A DNA stretch of 37,635 bases from Cyclobacterium qasimii M12-11B (GCF_000427295.1 NZ_ATNM01000189.1:1-37635); one strand, 5' to 3'; shown: positions 17,370 to 26,996, numbered from the stretch's first letter. Notes: generated from the sequence alone by a model not told the origin. Numbers and translations are program-made.

Positions 17370-20300
17370 TCACCTCTGGTACTTCTTAAAGTTCTCTGCT
17401 TGTTCAAAGATCTCTTTGTATACCTCATCCCTGTCCACAGGAGGATAATCATTTTCGGCCAATAATATTATCAGGTCTACTTTCAATTCGGCCTTGATGT
17501 CGTCTCGCTTGCTCCAATCGGTATACTTTGCTTTGTCATCTACCACGTCCTTTACCAACTGCGCCAAGTGAATCAACTTGTCCTCAGGATAAACAAAGTC
17601 ATACTTTACCGCCAGTTCTTTCAGAATATCATAAAAGGCCTTCTCTTCGAAATCAATTCCCATCTCCGCATAGGAATCCTTCTCCTTTTTCATGGCATAA
17701 TAAAGGTTTATGATTTCGTTGGTAAAGTCTTCCAATACCTCACTTTGAAGCACATCAGCTTCTTTGCGTTCATTGTACTTCTCCACCAAATGCTGCATCT
17801 TTTTAGAGAAATCGACGCCTTTTACCTTGTTGATTTGCTTAAACTCATCAATGGCTTTCGCCAATAGCTTTTGCAGCAATTTGATCTTTGTGTGGGGCAA
17901 TTTGATTTTATCGATCTTGGCCAGGTAATCAGCTTCAAAGATATCCACCTGCTTCTGATCATCCTCCCCAAGCTTAAAAATCTCCTCTACGCCTTCACTT
18001 AAAATGGCCTCATGAATCATCTCTCGAACTTTTGCATTCATCTGATCGGTATCTGGAACCTCGCCTTTGGTCAATTTAAACACGATGGACCTGACCGCTA
18101 TAAAAAAATGAATCTTATCTTTCTCAGCATTGCTAAAGGCCGCACTACCTGAGCAAATGTCATAAGCTGCCTTCATCCGTTTCACTAAATTCATAAAGCG
18201 CTTTTCCAATTGCTTGGTCAACTGCACAAATTCAGCGGCCATATTGAGCGTATTTAATTGCTCCAATGGAGAACCATTGAAATAATTGCTGTAGTCGAAT
18301 TTATGAAGTATAGCTTCCAATAAATTCATATGGTCCTTCACCACTACAATGGACTGCTCAATATCCTCGAAGTTTTGGCTATCCATGGTTGAATATTGCT
18401 TCAGCGCCAGGTTCATCTGCTTTTTAATTCCGATATAATCCACTACCAGGCCTTTTGACTTTCCTTCAAACTTCCGGTTAACCCTTGAAATCGTCTGAAT
18501 CAAACTGTGTTCCTGTATGGGTTTGTCTATGTACATGGTATCCAAAAAAGGCACATCAAAACCCGTCAACCACATGTCCACTACTATGGCTATCTTGAAG
18601 TTACTCTTGGCATTTTTAAACTGCCTGTCCAATTCCTTTCTGTATTCCTGAGTCCCCAAAGCATCCCAAAGCTCTTTAACATCATCCTTGCTTCGAGTCA
18701 TCACCATATTTACCCGAGCCATGGGCTTAAGTTCTCTCTGATCTTTTTCAGTCAACTCCACGCCCTGTTCGGCTACCAAAACCTCCGCCCAAGCAGGTCT
18801 CAAGCCAATGATTTCCTGATAAAGCATATAGGCAATCTCACGGGTGCTACAAACAAACATCGCTTTCCCAAGAAGGGTGCTTCCTTCTTCTACTCTTGTT
18901 TCGTAGTGATTTACAAAATCTTTTGCAATGGCTTCAATTCGTCCTGGATCTCCCAAAATCGTTCTCATCTGGCTGATCTGACGCTTGCTCTCATCGATCT
19001 GGTATTCATTCGCTCCTTCTTTAGCGACTTTATTGTAATAGGCCTCTATTTCCTGAAGCTTATGGTTTTCAAGCAATACTTTCGCCGCCCTCCCTTCATA
19101 GACTATCCTCACCGTAATCTCATCCATTACCGATTCGGTCATGGTATAGGTATCGACTATGTCCCCAAAAACATCCATAGTGGCATCAATAGGTGTTCCG
19201 GTAAAACCCACATAAGTGGCATTGGGCAGGGAATCATGTAGATGCTTCGCAAAACCAAAGCTCTTCTTCACTCCTTGATCCGTAACACGGACTTTCTGAT
19301 CCAGATTTGTCTGGCTTCGGTGGGCCTCGTCTGAAATACAAATCACATTGCTCCGCTCCGTAAGCAATTCGGTATCCTCATTGAACTTGTGAATTGTGGT
19401 TAGAAAAACTCCTCCGGAGTTTCTTCCCTTTAGTTCCTCCCTGAGATCAGCCCTACTTACTACCGACTTGATCACATTGTCTCCAATGAAGTCCTTGGCA
19501 TTGGTAAATTGTGCACTTAATTGATCGTCCAGGTCCATGCGGTCCGTAATCAGCACAATGGTAGGACTGGCAAAATCCACACTCTTCATCAGTAAACGGG
19601 TAAGGTACAGCATGGTAAAGCTCTTCCCACATCCTGTGGCTCCAAAGTAGGTTCCGCCCTTGCCGTCCCCATGAGGAAGCTGATGCTGTTTGATGTTCTC
19701 AAAAAGCTTGGTAGCCGCATAATACTGTGGATAGCGACATAGGATCTTCTCATCCTTCCTGGAACTATCCGGTAGGTAAATGAAATTATGAACAATGTCA
19801 CAAAATCGTTGCTTGTCCAGCATACCCAGTATCAACGTGTACATGGAGTCTATCCCATGCACTTTGGTAGAAAGTCCAGACTGTGGATCGATCTCTTTGT
19901 CCAAACCTGCGATCTTCCTCCATGAGTAGAAGAACTCATAAGGAGCAAAAAAACTTCCAGCCTTGGTATTCACACCGTCACCGATAACGCAAAAGGCATT
20001 GTACTTGAATAGGTCTGGAATATCCCGTTCGTATCTGGTAGTCAGCTGAACATAGGCCGAATGCAAGGAAGCTTCCTCCCTTATGGCTGACTTAAATTCA
20101 AAAACGACTAGTGGTAAGCCATTTACATAGAGTATCCCATCTGGAATGCGCTTTTCAAACCCCTGAATTTCAAGCTGATTGACGATTTTAAATATGTTCT
20201 TTTCTGGATTTTCGTAGTCGATCAGGGAGATGAAAATATCCTTGTGTTCGTGATTCTCACGTCTTAGCAGAAAACCATCACGTACCCAATCCATAACTGT

Positions 20301-20540
20301 TTTATTGCTCTCATAGAGATCTGAGGCCGGTAGTTTTTCCAATTCACGAATGATCCCGAAGATTTCCGCGGGGGTAATCTTCTGCGCTGCATAAGATTCC
20401 TGAAGAAAAGCCTGCAAATCATCACGTAACAACACCTCTTCCTTTCCACGTACAAGCGCATCCCCTTGCACATAAGGATAACCCTGCGCTTCCAGAAGCG
20501 AGATAAAGGCCTGTTCAAGTTGGGATTCGGTGAATTTCAT
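17370..20540 (-). CDS. hsdR: type I restriction enzyme, R subunit
   Basis: HsdR is the motor and nuclease of the type I complex, made active only with HsdM and HsdS. The 1056-aa protein (ATG at 20540; a TTG three codons upstream is also in frame) has an N-terminal PD-(D/E)xK nuclease (PDG near 134, FEFK near 147-150). A superfamily-2 helicase motor follows (Walker A GATGCGKS ~300-307, DEAH ~404-407, TGTPID, and a QTISRVNR motif VI). The C-terminal region is helical and ends EIFEQAENFKKYQR. The frame is uninterrupted over 3.2 kb. The 3' end is duplicated at 14536 and 30963. It follows the accessory genes of the hsdS-hsdR interval. Confidence 0.95.
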   Translation of the reverse strand: MKFTESQLEQAFISLLEAQGYPYVQGDALVRGKEEVLLRDDLQAFLQESYAAQKITPAEIFGIIRELEKLPASDLYESNKTVMDWVRDGFLLRRENHEHKDIFISLIDYENPEKNIFKIVNQLEIQGFEKRIPDGILYVNGLPLVVFEFKSAIREEASLHSAYVQLTTRYERDIPDLFKYNAFCVIGDGVNTKAGSFFAPYEFFYSWRKIAGLDKEIDPQSGLSTKVHGIDSMYTLILGMLDKQRFCDIVHNFIYLPDSSRKDEKILCRYPQYYAATKLFENIKQHQLPHGDGKGGTYFGATGCGKSFTMLYLTRLLMKSVDFASPTIVLITDRMDLDDQLSAQFTNAKDFIGDNVIKSVVSRADLREELKGRNSGGVFLTTIHKFNEDTELLTERSNVICISDEAHRSQTNLDQKVRVTDQGVKKSFGFAKHLHDSLPNATYVGFTGTPIDATMDVFGDIVDTYTMTESVMDEITVRIVYEGRAAKVLLENHKLQEIEAYYNKVAKEGANEYQIDESKRQISQMRTILGDPGRIEAIAKDFVNHYETRVEEGSTLLGKAMFVCSTREIAYMLYQEIIGLRPAWAEVLVAEQGVELTEKDQRELKPMARVNMVMTRSKDDVKELWDALGTQEYRKELDRQFKNAKSNFKIAIVVDMWLTGFDVPFLDTMYIDKPIQEHSLIQTISRVNRKFEGKSKGLVVDYIGIKKQMNLALKQYSTMDSQNFEDIEQSIVVVKDHMNLLEAILHKFDYSNYFNGSPLEQLNTLNMAAEFVQLTKQLEKRFMNLVKRMKAAYDICSGSAAFSNAEKDKIHFFIAVRSIVFKLTKGEVPDTDQMNAKVREMIHEAILSEGVEEIFKLGEDDQKQVDIFEADYLAKIDKIKLPHTKIKLLQKLLAKAIDEFKQINKVKGVDFSKKMQHLVEKYNERKEADVLQSEVLEDFTNEIINLYYAMKKEKDSYAEMGIDFEEKAFYDILKELAVKYDFVYPEDKLIHLAQLVKDVVDDKAKYTDWSKRDDIKAELKVDLIILLAENDYPPVDRDEVYKEIFEQAENFKKYQR

Positions 20541-20559
20541 TTGGTGCAATCAGAATTTA

Positions 20560-21476
20560 TTATGTATATAAATTTTCTAACTTTTTTCTTTCGTCAGATT
20601 TATCATCTCCCAAGTACTCATATTGAATATTTGGGTAAATGGTTTGAAAATCAACACCGTTGATTTGAGGGTATTCTTTTGGGATATTCTTCAGCAAATT
20701 ATATTTGGTAATTAACTTTTGATTTTTATGTTTTTTCCTTATCTCCCAATCTAATCCGTTTGAAACCAAAGAATTTAAAAACAATAAATATTGTTCTTCA
20801 ATATTTAATCTTACTCTAAGTGATTTTATGTATTGTTCTTTTTCAAAATAATCCAATTCTGATTTCCCGTCTATATAAGTTACCAGTTGAAAAAGTTGCC
20901 TAAAATACTTGCCAAGTGTTGGGAATGCTCCCTTATATTCAATTCCTAATATATTTATATACTTATTAAATTTATTAACATCTGATACATTGATAGTCAT
21001 ATCAATTATCCTTTCAGATGTAAATTCAGATGCACCATAAAAAAAATAAAGATAACCTAATTTTACTACCTCTTCATTATTCCAAATAATTGAATTTTCC
21101 TCCTTGAATTTTTCGATGATAGAAACAAAGTTCTTAATGTTCTTTAAATACAAATTAAAAATGTCCCTATCAATAGTTTTAAGTTCTTCTACATTTTTTT
21201 CATGAAGTTTCAACAACTCAAAAAACCGACTTTCAATTTGTTCTTTTTATGAAAAATAGTTTGATTATGATAGGTATTATAAACATAAATAACACCAATT
21301 ACAGCAAATAAAGTCCCAATTACTCCACCAAAAAAATCACCATATGTACCAAACGCTTCATAATCAATTTTTTTACTTGAATCAAAGTAGGCATTATAAG
21401 CCCATAATTTATATTGACAATATAAAATTAAGCTTGTAAAAACAAAAATAACTATCAAAAAATATATTTTCTTCAT
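20560..21476 (-). pseudogene. AbiC-like membrane protein split across a -1 slippery site
   Basis: The first frame (21210-21476, 88 aa) has an N-terminal transmembrane segment, the segment YGDFFGGVIGTLFAVIGVIYVY (second TM), then charged KKNKLKV. This is the usual start of the putative phage abortive infection family (PF16872, putAbiC). The second frame (20560-21216) has only a TTG start and begins LKLHEKNVEELK, exactly where the family continues (FFELLKLHN). Together they give about 305 aa. The join lies at plus-strand 21219-21225, minus strand T TTT TTG, followed four codons on by TGA. It is either recoded, phase-variable, broken or an error. Confidence 0.75.
21219..21225 (-). promoter_or_regulatory. 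slippery heptamer T TTT TTG (candidate -1 frameshift site)
   Basis: Read in the zero frame the bases are GGT TTT TTG AGT TGT TGA. This is the X XXY YYZ form known from programmed -1 frameshifting. A shift here exits the stop and enters the downstream frame at GAG TTG TTG, giving ELLKLHEKN. Confidence 0.55.
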
Positions 21477-21484
21477 TGTAAAAT

Positions 21485-23316
21485 TTAGTTTAATATTTTT
21501 GAATATTTTTGAATTAAATTTTTCAGATAATCTTTAAGAAACACTAACGGGAGCCTACTCAATGGTTTTGGATTATTCAAAAATAAACTTTCATCATTTG
21601 AAAGAATCTGATGCAATGAAAGAATAAAACCCCTTTCATTTCTTAATAAATGAGATATTGTGGTTCCTTCATTAGCATATCTGTCCATAATTGAACTGTA
21701 AAAATTATTCGAAGTCTTGGCATTAGCCTTAATAAGTGCGTCATATATTTTTTCCGCATCCTCTTTCAAAAACCTTATATCAGATTCACTATTAAGCATG
21801 TTTACATTTAAATCAAAATCATTATTATGGAGAACTTTAACTAATTTTTCAAAATCAAAAATAATATCAGAATCCTTAATAGAATCATTCAATTGATTAA
21901 CATACTCAGCGAATGATCTAAATTTCTTAGCATATTCACTTTTATCCTCTTTATACCATTGAAACTGGAATAAAAAATTGTAAACAAATTTTACTTTACC
22001 ATTTTTAACTGCTTTCCTTACACCATCTCTAAATTTTTCGGTAATCTCTTTAGATACTTCAACTCCTTCTACATTAAATGATTCAAGGTGCACTAAATCT
22101 CTATATAACTTTAAATAATTTGGCAAATCAAAAACCCCTTCTTGAACTTCCTCAATTATTAAGTCTATTTTTCTTTTATTTCTGAATCAGATAATTCAAA
22201 AATATTATCAAGAATCTTTAATACTTTATCTTTTCTTTCTTGAATCTCAATTTCTTCAAAAGTACTATTAACAGATAATATATCTTTCTTCAGTAATTCA
22301 CTGTTTAGAAAGCCAGTCTTTATCAATTCCGCTACACTTTCAAAACGCTCAAATTTGAAAGATGATTCCTGAAAATATCTGTTTTGAATTATTGCTAATT
22401 CATTTGAGTGTTCATCTTGTGTTTGAATCGGTTCCCCATCAAAATCAAAATATTCTTCGTTATCAAGGAAGTTTCTAAAATTATTGTCACTATTTACAAT
22501 AGTTATCTTATCAAGTAAAGTAAATGAGTTTCCTCTCTTTGACTCAATTGCATAGAAACATATATATGTTAAAATTAAATCCAGTATTTCAGTTTTATGT
22601 TTTATTCCAATTTTAAGTTCTTCAATTTCAACCAGAACTTGTTGATAAGTAGATAACACAAAAAACAATGTTCGTAAGTTATCTGTCCCACCTATTTTAA
22701 AAACATCTAGAATAACAGAGACATTGTAAGAGTCTTTATATTTTTTTTCTAAACCTTCTATATTTTCTAAAATTATACTTTCTAGAAATGGATTATAATC
22801 AAATGTGAATCTTATATACTTTTCTTTTATTTTTATGTAGTTTTTAAATAAATTTTCAATTTGGTTTTCATTACAAACAAAAATACATTTTGTATTGTGA
22901 TGTTCAATAAAAATATTAATTACACCCATTGCACTTTCAAAAAAATCGGGATTCATTCTTTCTAAATCGTCAAAACATAGAACAATATTTTTGGGAAATT
23001 TGGAAATTGGTTTTTCTCCTCCATTAACTACGGATTCAATGAATTCCGCTTCGATGGATACAGATGATCTACTTTTTGAATTAAGGAATGGATTAATTTC
23101 CTTTAAAATTATTTTTTCAAGTTGTGTTTTTGGATTTAATCCAATTAGGCTTTTATAGATGGGCCTAAAGCCTGATTTCTTCATTAATGAATATATCTCT
23201 TCTTTTAGAAAATGGGTTTTCCCAATACCCCATTCTCCTTTAATTAAAACAGCATAATCTGTAATAGGATTTTTTAAATATTGATCTATTGATTCTATTA
23301 TTCGATCTTTGTCCAT
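21485..23316 (-). pseudogene. KAP-type P-loop ATPase, frame broken near its C-terminal third
   Basis: The N-terminal frame (22165-23316, 383 aa) has Walker A GEWGIGKT (27-34), Walker B VLCFDDLE (112-119) and the long alpha-helical follow-on of KAP ATPases, proteins linked to phage defence and membrane processes. It stops at 22165 after SEIKEK. The sequence remains open in another frame from before 22126 down to 21485 (DLIIEEVQEGVF, then LPNYLKLYRDLVHLESFN and 200 more residues). One added A in the run at plus-strand 22168-22172 joins them into about 610 aa. It starts 17 bases after the hsdS stop, so it is in the restriction operon. Confidence 0.75.
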
Positions 23317-23332
23317 AAATAAAAATTATTTA

Positions 23333-24715
23333 TCATTTTATAATTTCATCCTGCACCCTCACCCTCCCACTAATCAACTCCGGCAATAAAGAATCTCGAA
23401 GTTTTGTAAGGGTTTTAGATTGTTCTTGATTTAATACTATTTTCAAATGGCTACTTTCAATATTATTTTGAAATGATTCTATTATTTTGTATGTAGGCAT
23501 TAAAACTGGTACACTATTTATTGCGCCAAGAAACAAACAAGTTTGGACAGAACCTTTTGATCTATTTAAAGCTTCATTTTGAAAAAATTTACTCTTAATA
23601 TATTGATGAAGAAAATGGTGGAGAACTTTACTGTCATCCCCTCTAATAATGGCAACACTCCTCTGAAGTTCATAATTGTTAGGGACTTTAGTGACAAGGG
23701 CAACTTCACCTATAGTGCCCACAGTCGTTAGTAGCACATCATTTATTTGAAGACCTGTTCTTTTACGGAGTTGTTGAAGTGTTTGTGAATTTATCTTTCG
23801 GTCATTTTCAGTAATAAGAATTTGTCCATTTTTTATGTTTTTACAGCTAAGAAGAAAGCAATTTCCATCTGGGTCATCTTTGACAGTAGAATGAGTTCCA
23901 TCTGTAACTTTAGCCGTTATAACTCCAATGGTCTTCACCTCCCACCCCTCAGGAATCCATTTCCCCAGCGTCTCATTATATACAAAGGAAGAAGGAAATT
24001 CTTTGGCAAGCTCAGGGGACTTTGAGATTAGTTTTTTTGAATGTGGGACTAATGCTCGCTTCTCCGCCATTTCCTGCAATCCCTCGGGAATATCATTGCC
24101 TGCTGCCAAGGCATTGTCCATCACCGGATCAAAGTCCACAAACCAGCTTTTAAACAAGGCTTGCGCCATGGCTTCCAGTGTTTGGTTCATCTGACGGTTT
24201 AGCTCAATCTTATCATCGATAGAAAAAATTATGTGCTCTACCGACTTTCTTTCGGATTCAGGTGGGATTGATATAGGAATAGATTTAACATCCTTAAGGT
24301 TCAGTGTTTTTTGAACTGTTGTATTAGCTCTAGAATTTAAGTGCTGGCTAGCTTTACTTGATCTGAGCCAAAGGTTAATCCATTTTGCTCCAATTTCCGG
24401 TTTTACCCTAATCACTGCGACCGCTCGTGCTACATTCCAGCCTTTTAATTTTTCAGGAACTATGGCTGTTTGGCCAGTAGAACCCACTAAAGTCAATAAT
24501 ACTTCACCACCTTTTAGTCTTGTTTTGGAATGCTTAGCTTCTATGTTAGATTCTACTTTTAGAACTGAATCTGTATCCAACATCCCATTCTTGAAATTAT
24601 TTACCCGTATAATTGGCACCCCATAACGATCATCTTGTCCTGGCTGAACGATTCCGTAGGAAATATTTCCATTAATCGTGCAATCAACCAATTTTAGTTC
24701 TTTCCACTCACTCAT
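23333..24715 (-). CDS. hsdS: type I restriction specificity subunit
   Basis: HsdS decides the target DNA sequence of the restriction and methylation complex. The 460-aa protein has two target recognition domains (residues ~1-165 and ~255-410), separated and followed by the conserved helical regions. The central one contains NQTLEAMAQALFKSWFVDFDPV-like sequence and the last ends LPELISGRVRV. It overlaps hsdM by eight bases, typical of coupled translation. The two halves give the bipartite recognition site, which cannot be predicted from sequence alone. Intact. Confidence 0.93.
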   Translation of the reverse strand: MSEWKELKLVDCTINGNISYGIVQPGQDDRYGVPIIRVNNFKNGMLDTDSVLKVESNIEAKHSKTRLKGGEVLLTLVGSTGQTAIVPEKLKGWNVARAVAVIRVKPEIGAKWINLWLRSSKASQHLNSRANTTVQKTLNLKDVKSIPISIPPESERKSVEHIIFSIDDKIELNRQMNQTLEAMAQALFKSWFVDFDPVMDNALAAGNDIPEGLQEMAEKRALVPHSKKLISKSPELAKEFPSSFVYNETLGKWIPEGWEVKTIGVITAKVTDGTHSTVKDDPDGNCFLLSCKNIKNGQILITENDRKINSQTLQQLRKRTGLQINDVLLTTVGTIGEVALVTKVPNNYELQRSVAIIRGDDSKVLHHFLHQYIKSKFFQNEALNRSKGSVQTCLFLGAINSVPVLMPTYKIIESFQNNIESSHLKIVLNQEQSKTLTKLRDSLLPELISGRVRVQDEIIK

Positions 24716-26846
24716 ACCCCAAAGCTTTTAAGTTCTCCAAAATAGCTTGATCCAAATGCTCAGCTTGAGCCATTTGTTCTTTCAGTACAGCCGTCAGCTC
24801 CGTCATTTTATCCTCGAAGTGAACCCCATCGTCCTCTTCCTCTGCCACCCCAACATATCGCCCAGGAGTCAGAACGTAGTCGTTGGCTTGGATCTCGGAA
24901 AGTATGGAAGATTTGCAATAGCCGGGGATGTCTTCGTACCTGTAATTCCCCTCCTTCCAAAGGAGGGGTGCCTGCAAGGCGGGGTGGTTTTTTTCTAGAT
25001 CTTCCTGGGCTGCCTGCAAGGCGGGGTGGTTCTTTTCTAGATCTTCCCCGGGTTCCTGTAAGGCGGGGTGGTTTTTATACCAGCCAAACTCCTCTTTTAT
25101 GGCATTTAAAACTGACTCCGTATTCTCGAAAACTTCTTTGTTTTCGAAACGCAGGACTTTGATACCAAAGGCATTTATAAACAAATCCCGCTCTCGATCA
25201 TATTCTGCTTGAACCTCATTGAAATGTCCCTGCCCATCTAATTCAATGGCCAGTTTTTCTGAAGGACAATAAAAATCCAGTATGTAATTTCCCACACTAT
25301 GCTGTCTTCTGAATTTCCTACCATCCAGTTTTTTGTTTTGCAATAGCGTCCATAAGCTGGCTTCAGCAGGAGTTAGGTTGTTTCTAAGTTCTTTCCTGAA
25401 GGTTTTTAGGTGGGGAAGGTTGTTTATTTTATAACCACCCCGGCCTTCGGCCACCCCTCCTTGGGAAGGAGGGGAGCTTTGGGCAGATTGGCCTTTGGCC
25501 ATCTGGTTCGTGCTTGAAGGGACGTGGTTGCGCCAGGTGTGGTAGGTGTTGGCGATTTGGGATATGTCTTCTTTGGTGAGTTCTTTTTGGGTGCGGTCGA
25601 TCATGGAGCCGAGTTGACGGGCATCTATGAAGAGGGTCTCTCCTCTTCTATCGCGGAATTCTTTTGTTGGATTTTCTGGATGCGGACGTCTTGCTTTGTT
25701 TTTAGTTATAAACCAGAGACAGACCGGAATCTGAGTAGTGTAGAACAATTGTCCTGGCAAGGCAATCATACAGTCCACCATGTCTTTTTCTATCAATTCA
25801 CGGCGGATATCTCCTTCTCCTGAGGTATTGCTGCTCATGGAGCCGTTGGCCAGAACAAAGCCTGCTGTTCCATTCTCGGAAAGTTTGCTAAGCATATGCA
25901 GAATCCAGGCATAGTTGGCATTCCCTGCCGGAGGGGTAGTAAATCCCGCCCAGCGTGAATCATCCTCCAGTTCGCTTTTCTCCCTCCATTGGCTTTGGTT
26001 AAAGGGAGGATTGGCCATGATGTAATCGGCCTTGAGATCAGGATGCTGGTCTTTGAAAAAGGTATCGGCAGGTACATCCCCAAGATTGGCAGTTATACCC
26101 CTGATAGCCAGGTTCATTTTGGCCAATTTATAAGTAACGGCAGTGTATTCCTGACCATAAATGGAAATATCCCTGGTATTGCCCTGATGACTTTTGACAA
26201 ATTGTACAGACTGCACAAACATCCCACCGGAACCGCAAGCTGGATCATAGATCTTTCCTTTATAAGGCTCCAGCATTTCAGCAATCAGGTTTACAATACT
26301 TTTGGGCGTATAGAATTCTCCTCCGCCCTTTCCTTCGGCCGCTGCGAAACGCCCTAGAAAATACTCGTAAATCCTACCTACCACATCTTCCTCTGCATCC
26401 CCTACCGTATCGATATTGTTCACGGTATCCAGAAGGGCCGCCAATTTGCTGGGGTCCAGATTCAGTCGGGAGAAGTAATTGTCCGGCAAAGCGCCTTTTA
26501 GTGAAGGATTGTTTTTCTCTATGGTATGCAAGGCAGTATCCACGATAAGTGCGATATCGTCCTGCTTGGAATGCCCAATCACATACGACCAACGGCTTTC
26601 GGGAGCTAGAAAGAAGACATTCTTCATATTGTAGAATTCCCTCATCTCAAGGTATTTTTCCTTACCCTCAGAGATCAGTTCTTCCTTCCGCTCTTCGAAC
26701 TTGTCTGAAGTAAACTTCAGGAAGATCAGACCTAATACTACGTGTTTGTATTCAGAACTCTCTACCGTTCCTCTTAATTTATTGGCTGAATCCCAGAGGG
26801 TTTCCTCCATGGATTTTTGATTCTTTTTAGGCTGTTTTTTGGCCAT
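24708..26846 (-). CDS. hsdM: type I methyltransferase subunit with an inserted DUF559 domain
   Basis: HsdM methylates the target adenine using SAM. The 712-aa protein is about 200 aa longer than typical. The conserved core has motif I DPACGSGG (201-208) and the catalytic NPPF (279-282); the normal sequence resumes as YEDIPGYCKSS and YVLTPGRYVG. Between them (~478-587) sits a whole DUF559 (Vsr-like endonuclease) domain with LTPAEASLWTLLQ, FRRQHSVGNYILDFYC and AIELDGQGH. It is bracketed by SPPSQGG and PLLWKEGN and followed by NHPALQ repeats. The host frame is unbroken, so a chimera is probably made; the loop position should tolerate it. It heads the operon hsdM-hsdS-KAP-AbiC-hsdR. Confidence 0.9.
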   Translation of the reverse strand: MAKKQPKKNQKSMEETLWDSANKLRGTVESSEYKHVVLGLIFLKFTSDKFEERKEELISEGKEKYLEMREFYNMKNVFFLAPESRWSYVIGHSKQDDIALIVDTALHTIEKNNPSLKGALPDNYFSRLNLDPSKLAALLDTVNNIDTVGDAEEDVVGRIYEYFLGRFAAAEGKGGGEFYTPKSIVNLIAEMLEPYKGKIYDPACGSGGMFVQSVQFVKSHQGNTRDISIYGQEYTAVTYKLAKMNLAIRGITANLGDVPADTFFKDQHPDLKADYIMANPPFNQSQWREKSELEDDSRWAGFTTPPAGNANYAWILHMLSKLSENGTAGFVLANGSMSSNTSGEGDIRRELIEKDMVDCMIALPGQLFYTTQIPVCLWFITKNKARRPHPENPTKEFRDRRGETLFIDARQLGSMIDRTQKELTKEDISQIANTYHTWRNHVPSSTNQMAKGQSAQSSPPSQGGVAEGRGGYKINNLPHLKTFRKELRNNLTPAEASLWTLLQNKKLDGRKFRRQHSVGNYILDFYCPSEKLAIELDGQGHFNEVQAEYDRERDLFINAFGIKVLRFENKEVFENTESVLNAIKEEFGWYKNHPALQEPGEDLEKNHPALQAAQEDLEKNHPALQAPLLWKEGNYRYEDIPGYCKSSILSEIQANDYVLTPGRYVGVAEEEDDGVHFEDKMTELTAVLKEQMAQAEHLDQAILENLKALGYE
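24948..24968. repeat. left hairpin bracketing the DUF559 insertion
   Basis: Arms CCCCTCCTT / AAGGAGGGG with loop CCA. The same arms, with loop GGG, occur at 25454-25474 on the other side of the DUF559 coding segment. Within the coding strand it is read as the PLLWKEGN residues. Confidence 0.8.
24969..25079. repeat. 42-bp tandem repeat, ~2.6 copies, in hsdM
   Basis: Units starting at 24969, 25011 and 25053 share TGCCTGCAAGGCGGGGTGGT on the plus strand, period exactly 42 bp (14 codons). They encode three NHPALQ motifs in frame and lie between the DUF559 domain and the left hairpin. Confidence 0.85.
25454..25474. repeat. right hairpin bracketing the DUF559 insertion
   Basis: CCCCTCCTT - GGG - AAGGAGGGG, read in the coding strand as SPPSQGG. 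With the matching left hairpin it marks the probable ends of an inserted element of about 0.5 kb. Another small palindrome (GGCCTTCGGCC) flanks it. Confidence 0.8.
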
Positions 26847-26874
26847 TAATGCGTTTGATTATTAAATAATGGAT

Positions 26875-26906
26875 ATTGACACAATAGCGATTTTTATTGT
26901 GTCAAT
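26875..26906. promoter_or_regulatory. 12-bp inverted repeat upstream of hsdM
   Basis: ATTGACACAATA (26875-26886) and TATTGTGTCAAT (26895-26906) are exact inverted copies with an 8-base spacer, 28 bp before the hsdM start. The symmetry fits a dimeric repressor site or a leader hairpin controlling the restriction operon. No cognate regulator gene is obvious nearby. Confidence 0.55.
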
Positions 26907-26996
26907 TGATGGGCATCGGAAGTTGAAAATTCTCCAACACCTATCTGTTCCCTAAAGATATAAAACTTGGCAAGCATTTGATGTACTTTGGCAGTC

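Noticed and set aside
17264-17452. 62-codon minus-strand frame
   Set aside because: Overlaps the end of hsdR and the start of the TIR gene out of frame.
18507-19241. 244-codon plus-strand frame
   Set aside because: Wholly antisense to the conserved motor domain of hsdR.
24969-25079. the 42-bp repeat as a separate intergenic array
   Set aside because: It is in frame inside hsdM with period 14 codons and is best treated as part of the inserted unit.
13196-26906. the island as a prophage or ICE
   Set aside because: No integrase, capsid, portal, relaxase or conjugation genes are visible.
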